Source: Clostridiales bacterium
GTDB lineage: Bacteria > Bacillota > Clostridia > Lachnospirales > WQUN01
Assembly (NCBI GenBank): GCA_031271275.1
Contig: JAISWA010000141.1
Coordinates: forward strand, 1 to 7,303
Reading direction: 5' to 3'
Length of the DNA stretch: 7,303 bases
Shown: piece after piece, positions 1 through 6,207 of the stretch
How the letters are laid out: each line of letters opens with the position of its first letter
Numbering within the stretch: position 1 is the stretch's first letter
The notes under the pieces: model-generated
The model's input: only the letters and a program-made list of their open reading frames with translations
Told to the model about the DNA's origin: nothing
Database searches by the model: none
Position numbers and translations under genes: made by a program

Positions 1-120
1 ATCGAAGTGGTGCGCCGGGGCGTGGTGCGCCGCGCCAAGCTGTTCTATCTGCGCCAGCGCGTGGGCAAGGCTTCCAAGGTTAAAGAAGAAATTTTCAAAA
101 AAGATAAAAAGAACGCGTAG
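1..120 (+). CDS. rplS: 50S ribosomal protein L19, C-terminal part (5' end outside window)
   Basis: The window opens inside a reading frame giving 39 residues and a TAG stop at 118-120. The run IEVVRRGVVRRAKLFYLR followed by QRVGKASKVKE is the typical C-terminal end of bacterial L19, a structural protein of the large subunit at the 30S-50S interface. A lysine-rich tail (EEIFKKDKKNA) extends a little past the usual end of the family. The gene is cut by the window edge, so its start and promoter are not visible. It is followed after 9 bases by lepB and then rbgA, an order familiar from Bacillota, which supports the call. The only doubt is the small size of the fragment. Confidence 0.93.
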   Translation: MEVVRRGVVRRAKLFYLRQRVGKASKVKEEIFKKDKKNA

Positions 121-129
121 GCTTCCGGC

Positions 130-663
130 GTGAAATTAGACCGTATACAAAATCCAATTGCCCGCAATCTGGTAGAGTGGCTGCTCATTTTACTGGTTGC
201 GGTATTTTTATTTCTGATACTGCGCTTCTTCGTTTTCCGTATCGCCAACGTGGACGGGGATTCCATGGAGCCCACGCTCAAGGACCGCGACCTGGTCGTG
301 CTCTCGCGGCTGACGTATTTTTTCACCGACCCCAAGCCCGGGGAAATTGTCGCGTTCCCGTATAAGGAAAACCCGTCGGATTATTATATCAAGCGCATCG
401 TCGGTTCGCCCGGCGACGTGATTGATTTGGTGGACCGCCGTTTTATGATTAACGGCGAGCCGTTGGAGGACGATTTTTCCGAAGAAGCGATCATTTCACT
501 CGGGGATGCGCGTTTCCCGATTACCGTCCCCGAAGGGCAGTATTTTGTGCTCGGCGACAACCGCAACGGGAGCAAAGACAGCCGGTTCAGTTCCGTCGGC
601 TGCATACCGAAAGAAAAAATGGTGGGGAAAGTCATATTCCGGCTGTGGCCGTTTAAACGCTGA
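130..663 (+). CDS. lepB: Signal peptidase I (type I leader peptidase)
   Basis: Membrane-anchored serine protease that removes signal peptides from exported proteins on the outer face of the cytoplasmic membrane, using a Ser/Lys dyad. The 177-residue protein has one hydrophobic segment at about residues 17-36, as in short Gram-positive Sip enzymes. Box B is GDSMEPTL with the nucleophile S45. Box D is YYIKRIVGSPGD with the general-base K88. Box E is GDNRN-SKDSR at 142-152. All catalytic parts are present and the length is normal for the family. The start is a GTG at 130; upstream there is only a weak TAGG at 118-121, about 8 bases away, so translation probably depends partly on ribosomes finishing rplS. 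No in-frame ATG lies ahead of the membrane segment. The stop overlaps the rbgA start by one base. Expression is expected from the upstream rplS operon promoter. Confidence 0.95.
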   Translation: MKLDRIQNPIARNLVEWLLILLVAVFLFLILRFFVFRIANVDGDSMEPTLKDRDLVVLSRLTYFFTDPKPGEIVAFPYKENPSDYYIKRIVGSPGDVIDLVDRRFMINGEPLEDDFSEEAIISLGDARFPITVPEGQYFVLGDNRNGSKDSRFSSVGCIPKEKMVGKVIFRLWPFKR

Positions 664-1538
664 TGCAGGTTCAATGGTACCCCGGCCACATGGCCAAAAC
701 AAAAAAAATGCTGCGGGAACACATCTCGCTAGTGGATTTGGTAATAGAACTGCTCGACGCGCGTATACCGCACAGCAGCCGCAACCCGGATTTAGACGCG
801 ATAGCGGGAGACAAAAGCCGTGTCATTCTATTGAATAAAGCAGACCTTGCCGCGCCGGTTATCACAAAGGCGTGGCTTTCATATTTTGAGGAGAACGGAC
901 ACGCGGCAATCGCCTTTGATTCCCGCGGGAAAGCGGGGCTTTCCAAATTGGAGGAGCTCGTTAACAGGCTGACGGAAGAAAAGCGACAGCGGCAGAAAGC
1001 GCGAGGCAGGACGATTACGTTAAAGGCGATGGTCGTGGGGATACCCAACGTGGGCAAGTCCACGTTTATCAACCAACTTGCCGGGCGGGCGGGCGCGGTA
1101 ACGGGCGACAAGCCCGGCGTAACCAGAGGCAGGCAATGGATAAAAGCGAAAGCGGGCTTTGACTTGCTCGACACGCCCGGCGTGCTCTGGTCTAAGTTTG
1201 AGGATGCGGCGGTGGGCGTGAAGCTTGCCGCGACCGGAGCCGTTTCGGATGATATTTTAGACAAGGTGACCCTGTGCGAGGAACTGTTGAAGATACTTTC
1301 GGAAATCAACCCGAAATCGTATTTGGAGCGGTATAAACTCCCGGATTTAAACATGGACGTCGGCGAACCGGTTGCCGGCGGTAACGCCGCAAGCCGCGCG
1401 CTGCTTGAAAAAATCGGAATCGCGAGAGGCTTTAAATTAAAAGGCGGCGCCGTCGATACCGAACGCGCCGCGATAACCGTGTTGGATGAGTTTAGAGGGG
1501 GTAAGCTTGGGCGGGTAAGCCTGGAACGCCCTTTTTGA
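663..1538 (+). CDS. rbgA: Ribosome biogenesis GTPase RbgA/YlqF
   Basis: Circularly permuted GTPase needed for late assembly of the 50S subunit in Bacillota (YlqF in Bacillus subtilis). The motif order is permuted as expected: G4 NKAD at 58-61, then G1 GIPNVGKST at 126-134, a G2-region threonine within PGVTRG at 151-156, and G3 DTPG at 170-173. The N-terminus WYPGHMAK holds H9, the histidine known to promote GTP hydrolysis in this family. The C-terminal helical RNA-binding region fills roughly 200-291. Its 291 residues are close to the usual 280-290. The ATG lies in TGATG with the lepB stop and has no clear Shine-Dalgarno site, which points to translational coupling. In many Bacillota rnhB follows; here a convergent pdxK lies 14 bases downstream instead. 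Confidence 0.96.
   Translation: MQVQWYPGHMAKTKKMLREHISLVDLVIELLDARIPHSSRNPDLDAIAGDKSRVILLNKADLAAPVITKAWLSYFEENGHAAIAFDSRGKAGLSKLEELVNRLTEEKRQRQKARGRTITLKAMVVGIPNVGKSTFINQLAGRAGAVTGDKPGVTRGRQWIKAKAGFDLLDTPGVLWSKFEDAAVGVKLAATGAVSDDILDKVTLCEELLKILSEINPKSYLERYKLPDLNMDVGEPVAGGNAASRALLEKIGIARGFKLKGGAVDTERAAITVLDEFRGGKLGRVSLERPF
1509..1536 (+). terminator. Possible Rho-independent terminator of the rplS-lepB-rbgA operon
   Basis: GGGCG at 1509-1513 can pair with CGCCC at 1527-1531 across a 13-base loop, and TTTTT follows directly at 1532-1536. The structure lies inside the last codons of rbgA, with the TGA at 1536-1538. The stem is short (5 bp) and the T-run is only five bases, so strength is uncertain. 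The position just before a convergent gene makes a terminator plausible. On the other strand no T-run follows, so it would act in one direction only. Confidence 0.4.
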
Positions 1539-1552
1539 AAACCTTAACGTCA

Positions 1553-2398
1553 TCACTTGACTTCCCCCGCGAACTTTAAAAGCCCTTCCTCAAAATTAAC
1601 GCCGAAGCGGATATCCGTTCCGGCGTTTTTGGTGCGCCGGATGCTCCCCACGGTAAAACCCACGGCGATTTCCGCCGCGCGGGTAAGCGAACGGCCGTTG
1701 ACCAACGCGGAAAGCAGCGCGCTTCCGAACACGTCGCCGGTTCCGTGGTAGTATCCTTCTATGCGTTCCGCCGCCGCGTAATGTATTTCGCCCGTGGCGC
1801 GGTCGAATGACGCGGCGCCCAGTTCCGATTCGTCAAAGTACACGCCGGTCAGCACGATTTGCTTGCAGCCGAGTTTCGCGAGGCGCTTAAGCAAGCCTTC
1901 GATATATTCCTTCGTATACGGGCCTTCTTTGAAATCTTCCTCGAGCATAAGCGCCGCTTCCGTGATATTGGGCACAATCACGTCCGCTTTTTCGCAAAGC
2001 TTCCGCATTCCCTTCGGGAAGTCCGCCGGGAAGATTTTATACAGCGCGCCGTTGTCCGCCATAACCGGGTCAACGAGTATCAAATTTTTTTCGTTCCCGA
2101 AGCGGCGGAAAAATTCCGCGACGATGTCTATCTGCTCAAACGAGCCGAGGAAGCCCGTGTAAATCGCGTCAAATTCCAACCCGAGGCTTTGCCAGTGGTC
2201 GGCGATGGGCAAAATGTCTTCCGTCAAATCGCGGTAGGTGAAGCCGGTCAGCCCGCCGGTGTGCGTGGAAAGCACCGCGGTGGGTACGGCGCTGCATTCG
2301 ATGCCCGCGGCGGATATAATCGGAATCGCCACCGTAAGCGAGCAACGCCCGAAGCATGAAATGTCGTGTATGGCGGCGACGCGTTTTTGCCGTAACAT
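1553..2398 (-). CDS. pdxK: Pyridoxal/pyridoxamine kinase (ribokinase superfamily)
   Basis: Cytosolic kinase that uses ATP to phosphorylate the 5'-hydroxyl of pyridoxal, pyridoxamine or pyridoxine in vitamin B6 salvage. The 281-residue protein begins with the family signature HDISCFGRCSLT at 11-22 and has DPVMADNGALY at 110-120 (nucleotide and metal region). The anion hole and catalytic base lie in YHGTGDVFGSAL with D222. Length and motif order match the clostridial pyridoxamine kinases. The ATG at 2398 was chosen because GGGAGG (2406-2411) sits 7 bases upstream; the frame stays open to 2509, but that stretch has no family similarity and overlaps the promoter. The gene converges on rbgA and diverges from the EAL-HDOD gene. 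ThiD-type hydroxymethylpyrimidine kinase is the main alternative, less likely given the N-terminal signature. Confidence 0.9.
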   Translation of the reverse strand: MLRQKRVAAIHDISCFGRCSLTVAIPIISAAGIECSAVPTAVLSTHTGGLTGFTYRDLTEDILPIADHWQSLGLEFDAIYTGFLGSFEQIDIVAEFFRRFGNEKNLILVDPVMADNGALYKIFPADFPKGMRKLCEKADVIVPNITEAALMLEEDFKEGPYTKEYIEGLLKRLAKLGCKQIVLTGVYFDESELGAASFDRATGEIHYAAAERIEGYYHGTGDVFGSALLSALVNGRSLTRAAEIAVGFTVGSIRRTKNAGTDIRFGVNFEEGLLKFAGEVK

Positions 2399-2405
2399 AG
2401 AAAAA

Positions 2406-2427
2406 CCTCCCAAAAATATTTTGGAGG
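2406..2427 (-). repeat. Inverted repeat covering the pdxK Shine-Dalgarno site
   Basis: CCTCC at 2406-2410 and GGAGG at 2423-2427 are complementary. Inside them AAAA (2412-2415) pairs with TTTT (2419-2422), leaving an ATA loop and one bulged base at 2411. In the pdxK transcript the 3' arm is the ribosome-binding site GGGAGG itself, so the hairpin would hide it. If transcription starts at the predicted site near 2422-2424, most of the 5' arm is not transcribed and the element would instead be a DNA operator at the start site. Confidence 0.5.
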
Positions 2428-2429
2428 CT

Positions 2430-2458
2430 ATAATACCCGCATGCAAATGAACGGGCAA
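2430..2458 (-). promoter_or_regulatory. Predicted sigma-A-type promoter for pdxK
   Basis: Read on the minus strand, a -35 box TTGCCC (2458-2453, 4 of 6 matches to consensus) is followed by a 17-base spacer and a -10 box TATTAT (2435-2430, 5 of 6). The transcript would start near 2422-2424, giving a leader of about 25 bases before the ATG at 2398. The spacing is ideal and position fits; the evidence is sequence match only. Confidence 0.5.
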
Positions 2459-2468
2459 CGGAAATTTG

Positions 2469-2488
2469 TTTTTGCACCGGTACAAAAA
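2469..2488. promoter_or_regulatory. Near-perfect 20-bp palindrome, candidate operator
   Basis: The arms TTTTTG-ACC and GGT-CAAAAA are centred between 2478 and 2479; nine of ten base pairs match, with only the C2475/A2482 pair broken. It lies between the two divergent -35 boxes, 10 bases from that of pdxK and 6 bases from that of the EAL-HDOD gene. This is a typical place for a dimeric regulator that affects both promoters. No regulator gene is in the window, so the binding protein is unknown. The outer A/T runs add little specificity. Confidence 0.4.
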
Positions 2489-2494
2489 AAACCC

Positions 2495-2525
2495 TTGACC
2501 TTTATGCAACTTTACGGTTTAGTAT
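2495..2525 (+). promoter_or_regulatory. Predicted promoter for the EAL-HDOD / GH94 / mutase genes
   Basis: A good -35 box TTGACC (2495-2500, 5 of 6 matches) is followed by weaker -10 candidates: TTTAGT at 2518-2523 with a 17-base spacer, or TAGTAT at 2520-2525 with a 19-base spacer, each 4 of 6. A better-looking TATCAT at 2523-2528 is too far (22 bases). The weak -10 suggests a promoter that needs an activator or is modestly expressed. Confidence 0.4.
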
Positions 2526-2558
2526 CATTTAAAAGTAAAATTTGCGGAGGATTTTTTT

Positions 2559-3785
2559 ATGGACAGTTTTGTGGCGCGGCAGCCTATTTTCGATTCGGAT
2601 TTAAATGTTTACGCGTATGAACTTCTATATCGGAGCAGCCGCGTAAAAAACAGCTTTGATTTTAATACTAATTTGGACCTCGCTTCCTCAAAAGTGATTA
2701 TGGACAGCTTTCACGATATCGGTCTTGAAAAAATAACGGGGGGGAAAAAGGCTTTCGTCAACTTTACCTCGCATTTGCTTGAAATTAACGCGGCTACGCT
2801 GTTCCCGAACCAAACGCTTATTATTGAAGTGATGGAGAATATCGCCCCCACCGCCGACGTTTTGGAGAATTTAAAAAAGCTGCGCGGCATGGGTTATAAA
2901 ATTGCCTTGGACAGATATGAATATTTCCCGGATAACTGCAGCCTGCTTGACGTGGCGGACATCATCAAAATCGATTTTATGTCGCTTGATACCGACAGGA
3001 TTAAAAACACCATCGCGCATGTGGACCTCCGCCGTACAAAACTGCTGGCGGAAAGGGTAGAGTCCCAACGGGATTTTGAGTTTGCCAAGTCTATCGGGTT
3101 CACCATGTTCCAGGGGTATTTTTTTGAGACGCCTTCTATCATATCCGGTAAGGGCATCGACCCGATGAAAATGAACTGCATTAAGCTGACGCAGTTAGTT
3201 TGGCAGAAAAACGGCGACTTGAACTACAAAAAACTCGCCGATATCATCAAGCAGGATTTGGCGCTGTCTTATAAAATTTTGCGCTTGGTCAATACCATGC
3301 ATTACGAGCAGCGCCATGAAATAACCGATATCAAGCAGGCGTTGGTCATACTGGGTGAAAAGGATATCCGCAAATGGGTCTCGCTTATAGCGATGGCGGG
3401 GTACGTCAAGGGCCGGCCGGATGAACTGATGCGCAAAAGCCTGGTTCGCGCCCGGTTCATGGAGCTTTACGCCATCAAGCGCGGTATGCCTCAGAACGAC
3501 TCCGACATGATGTTTTTGACCGGAATGTTTTCGCTGCTTGACGTAATACTGCAGCGGCCTATGCAGGAATTGCTTTTCAAACTTTCAATCCCCGAAAAGG
3601 TGGAGAGCGCGCTTACGACGGAAAAGGGCGAGGCGGCGGATTTGTTGAACTACCTGCGTGTCAGCGGAAAGGGCGACTGGGACGCCGCCGCCAAAATTTA
3701 CGCAAGGTTTCCGCAGCCCGTCCCCGATTTACAAAAGCTTCACTTCGAAGCCATTGAATGGTGCAATACGGTTATGAATACATAA
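2559..3785 (+). CDS. EAL-HDOD domain protein (YuxH/CdgJ type), EAL site degenerate
   Basis: A 408-residue cytosolic protein with an N-terminal EAL-like domain (about 1-195) and a C-terminal HDOD domain (about 200-400). EAL domains bind or hydrolyse cyclic di-GMP; HDOD domains are non-catalytic relatives of HD hydrolases found in signalling proteins. EAL positions that can be matched: E21 in YELLYR, N68 in FVNF, E90 and E93 in IEVMEN, D118 in ALDRYEYF, K137 and D139 in IKID, E165 in AERVE, and Q185 in FQGYF. The usual DDFG pair is D118-R119, so one metal-binding aspartate is lost and loop 6 is changed. Hydrolysis is therefore doubtful and a binding or scaffold role is likelier. There is no membrane segment. 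GGAGGA at 2546-2551, 7 bases before the ATG, fixes the start. Codons are more AT-rich than in neighbouring genes. GH94 follows after 28 bases, so they are probably co-transcribed. Confidence 0.88.
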   Translation: MDSFVARQPIFDSDLNVYAYELLYRSSRVKNSFDFNTNLDLASSKVIMDSFHDIGLEKITGGKKAFVNFTSHLLEINAATLFPNQTLIIEVMENIAPTADVLENLKKLRGMGYKIALDRYEYFPDNCSLLDVADIIKIDFMSLDTDRIKNTIAHVDLRRTKLLAERVESQRDFEFAKSIGFTMFQGYFFETPSIISGKGIDPMKMNCIKLTQLVWQKNGDLNYKKLADIIKQDLALSYKILRLVNTMHYEQRHEITDIKQALVILGEKDIRKWVSLIAMAGYVKGRPDELMRKSLVRARFMELYAIKRGMPQNDSDMMFLTGMFSLLDVILQRPMQELLFKLSIPEKVESALTTEKGEAADLLNYLRVSGKGDWDAAAKIYARFPQPVPDLQKLHFEAIEWCNTVMNT

Positions 3786-3816
3786 AAAAAATTATGAGGG
3801 GGCTGCATTTTTTATG
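3781..3816 (+). repeat. Inverted repeat linking the EAL-HDOD stop to the GH94 start codon
   Basis: CATAAAAAA at 3781-3789 is the exact reverse complement of TTTTTTATG at 3808-3816, so the GH94 ATG would be paired with bases around the upstream TAA (3783-3785). The 18-base loop exposes the likely ribosome-binding site GAGGGGG (3796-3802). The stem is 9 bp but has only one G-C pair, so it is weak on its own. It is not terminator-like. A ribosome ending at 3785 would open it. Confidence 0.4.
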
Positions 3817-6207
3817 CGCTACGGCTATTTTGACAACGACCGCCGGGAGTACGTTATCGACCGGGTGGACGTGCCCGTGTCCTGGACCAATTACCTCGGC
3901 ACGGAAAATCTGGTGACCGTCCTTTCCCACAACGCGGGCGGGTACTCGTTCTACAAATCTTCTGAGTTCCATCGCATGACGCGGTTCCGGCCGAACGGCG
4001 TCCCGTTGGACAGGCCCGGGCACTACGTCTACATCCGGGACGACGACACCGGCGAATACTGGACCGTCTCCTGGCAACCCGTGGGCAAAGACCTTTCCAA
4101 GGCGAAATATGAATGCCGTCACGGGCTCTCTTATTCCACTTTCTCCTGCGACTACAACGACATACGGGCGAGCCAGACCTTGTTCATTCCCATAGGGGAC
4201 GACGCGGAGCTTTGGGACGTGCGCATAAAAAATAACGGCGGGAAGCCCCGTCGTCTCAGCGTGTACTCCTATGTGGAATTTTCCTGGCACCATATTTTAA
4301 TCGACAACCAAAATTTCCAGATGAGCCTGTACTGCGCCGGTTCCAATTACGGCGAAGGCGTAATCGAAAACAACCTTTTCTACGAAAACAACAGCTATCA
4401 ATACATGACCGCGAGCTTTGAGCCGGACGGGTACGACTGCACCCGCGACGAATTCCTCGGTTCCTACCGCACGGAAACCAATCCGATTGCGGTAGAAAAG
4501 GGCGAATGCTCCGGCTCCGCGCAGCTTACGGGCAACCACTGCGGCGCGCTGATGAAGCGTATCACCCTCGACGCCGGCGGCGAAACGCGCCTTGTGTTCA
4601 TGATGGGCGAAGGCAACCGCGCCGAAGCCCTGCGCGTAAAAGAAAAGTACGGCGATTTCGCCAATGTGGACAAGGCTTTCGACGCGCTGAAAAAGATCTG
4701 GGCGGGCAAATTGGAAAAATTACAGGTCAAGACCCCTCACGAGGGCATGAACACGAGCCTTAACACGTGGAACCTTTATCAGGCGGAAGTCAACGTAATG
4801 TTCTCGCGCTTTTCTTCCTTTATAGAAGTGGGCGGGCGCGTAGGCCTGGGCTATCGGGACACCGCGCAGGATTCCATGTGCATCCCCCACTCCAACCCGT
4901 CCAAATGCAAGGAGAGAATCCTGCAGCTGCTGCGCGGGCTGACCGCCGAAGGGTACGGCATCCATTTGTTCGAGCCCCGTTGGTTCGACCCCGCCTCTCA
5001 GGAAAAGCGCATGGTTTCCCCCACCATCGTCCATACGCCCGACACCAACGCGGTGCTGCACGACGCGGCGAACGCCTGTTCCGACGACGCGCTGTGGTTA
5101 GTGTCTTCCATTGTGGAATATATTAAGGAAACCGGCGAGCAAGACTTCCTCGACGAAGTGCTGACTTACGCCGGTGGCGGAAGCGGTTCCGTCTACGAGC
5201 ATATGACCAGGATTCTCGATTTCTCCGCCGAGCAGGTGGGCGCGACGGGTATTTGCAAGGGGCTTCGCGCGGACTGGAACGACTGCCTTAACTTGGGCGG
5301 CGGCGAAAGCGCGATGGTTTCCTTCCTGCATTACTGGGCGATTAATAATTTCCTTGACCTGCTTCGCTATCTGGGGCGTAAAGACGATATCGCCAAATAC
5401 GAGGCGATGGCGGAGAAAGTGAGAACCGCCTGCGAGACGGAGCTTTGGGACGGCAAGTGGTATATCCGCGGCATCACGTCAAAGGGTCGCAAAATCGGGA
5501 CGGATAAAGAGGAATTCGGCAAAGTGCATATGGAGTGCAACACCTGGGCGGTGTGTTCCCAGGCCGCCGGGCGGGAGCGCGGCATCATGGCGATGGACGC
5601 CGTGGACGAATACCTGTATTCCCCCTACGGGCTGCACCTCAACCTGCCCGCCTTTGAAACCCCCGACGACACCATCGGTTATGTAACGAAAGTGTACAAG
5701 GGCGTAAAGGAAAACGGCGCGATTTTCAGCCACCCCAACCCGTGGGCGTGGATAGCCGAGTGTATACTGGGGCGGGGTTCCCGCGCCATGAAATACTACG
5801 ACGCGCTGCTTCCCTATAACCAGAACGACAATATCGAAGTCCGCCAGTCGGAGCCTTATTCCTACTGCCAGTTCGTTTACGGGCGCGACCATTCCCTTTT
5901 CGGGAAGGCGAACCACCCGTGGATGACCGGAACGGCGGGTTGGGCGTATTTCGCCGCCACACGCTACATGCTCGGGGTGCGCCCCGGCTTTGACGGAATT
6001 GATATCGACCCGTGCATCCCCGCCGATTGGGACGGCTTTGAAGTGACCCGGGTGTACCGGGGCGCGGAGTATAGTATCAAGGTAGAGAACCCCAACGGCG
6101 TGGAAAAGGGCGTCGTCTCGGTTTCCTTAAACGGCGAGGCGGTTGACGGAACGGTTCCCGCGCAGCCCGCGGGCAGTGTGAATACGGTGAAGGTGGTAAT
6201 GGGATGA
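3814..6207 (+). CDS. GH94 disaccharide phosphorylase, N,N'-diacetylchitobiose phosphorylase-like
   Basis: Inverting phosphorylase of glycoside hydrolase family 94. It uses phosphate to split a beta-1,4 disaccharide into alpha-sugar 1-phosphate and a free sugar. The 797 residues match the family length: an N-terminal beta-sandwich (about 1-270), a linker helix region, and an (alpha/alpha)6 barrel with a C-terminal cap. GGR at 340-342 and YRD at 347-349 correspond to R343 and D350 of Vibrio proteolyticus ChbP. RADWNDCLN carries the general acid D490 (ChbP D492). H640 in FSHPNPW corresponds to ChbP H644. GLGGES-type sequence after DCLN lacks the insertion seen in classical cellobiose phosphorylases, so chitobiose or a related disaccharide is favoured; cellobiose or cellobionic acid is not excluded. 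There is no signal peptide, so it acts on imported sugar. The ribosome-binding site GAGGGGG (3796-3802) is 11 bases upstream. The next gene overlaps by 4 bases. Confidence 0.9.
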   Translation: MRYGYFDNDRREYVIDRVDVPVSWTNYLGTENLVTVLSHNAGGYSFYKSSEFHRMTRFRPNGVPLDRPGHYVYIRDDDTGEYWTVSWQPVGKDLSKAKYECRHGLSYSTFSCDYNDIRASQTLFIPIGDDAELWDVRIKNNGGKPRRLSVYSYVEFSWHHILIDNQNFQMSLYCAGSNYGEGVIENNLFYENNSYQYMTASFEPDGYDCTRDEFLGSYRTETNPIAVEKGECSGSAQLTGNHCGALMKRITLDAGGETRLVFMMGEGNRAEALRVKEKYGDFANVDKAFDALKKIWAGKLEKLQVKTPHEGMNTSLNTWNLYQAEVNVMFSRFSSFIEVGGRVGLGYRDTAQDSMCIPHSNPSKCKERILQLLRGLTAEGYGIHLFEPRWFDPASQEKRMVSPTIVHTPDTNAVLHDAANACSDDALWLVSSIVEYIKETGEQDFLDEVLTYAGGGSGSVYEHMTRILDFSAEQVGATGICKGLRADWNDCLNLGGGESAMVSFLHYWAINNFLDLLRYLGRKDDIAKYEAMAEKVRTACETELWDGKWYIRGITSKGRKIGTDKEEFGKVHMECNTWAVCSQAAGRERGIMAMDAVDEYLYSPYGLHLNLPAFETPDDTIGYVTKVYKGVKENGAIFSHPNPWAWIAECILGRGSRAMKYYDALLPYNQNDNIEVRQSEPYSYCQFVYGRDHSLFGKANHPWMTGTAGWAYFAATRYMLGVRPGFDGIDIDPCIPADWDGFEVTRVYRGAEYSIKVENPNGVEKGVVSVSLNGEAVDGTVPAQPAGSVNTVKVVMG

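Noticed and set aside
671..1354. A 227-codon open frame on the minus strand opposite rbgA
   Set aside because: It lies wholly within a well-supported GTPase gene, is serine-rich as expected from reading the complement of codons in a GC-rich gene, and shows no recognisable domain.
1859..2359. A 166-codon plus-strand frame opposite pdxK
   Set aside because: Shadow of the kinase gene; composition is arginine- and alanine-rich and no family is recognisable.
2399..2509. N-terminal extension of pdxK to an ATG at 2509
   Set aside because: The 37 extra residues are unlike the family, cross the predicted promoter, and the ATG at 2398 has a strong ribosome-binding site.
2441..2625. Small plus-strand frame starting at 2441 in the divergent region
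   Set aside because: GGAGG at 2423-2427 is 13 bases away, the frame runs across the downstream promoter and into the EAL-HDOD gene out of frame, and the product is not recognisable.
3754..3784. Possible internal promoter TTGAAT ahead of GH94
   Set aside because: No acceptable -10 box at a normal distance; the nearest, TACATA, needs a 19-base spacer and sits in an A-rich tract.
3794..3816. Alternative GH94 start at the ATG in 3794-3796
   Set aside because: It is out of frame with the phosphorylase; the ATG at 3814 begins the family-typical RYGYFDND.
3781..3816. Terminator between the EAL-HDOD gene and GH94
   Set aside because: The inverted repeat there is almost all A-T, and the T-run is part of the stem rather than following a GC-rich stem.
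3772..4293. A 173-codon minus-strand frame opposite the GH94 start
   Set aside because: Complement of a strongly conserved enzyme N-terminus, with no plausible ribosome-binding site or domain.
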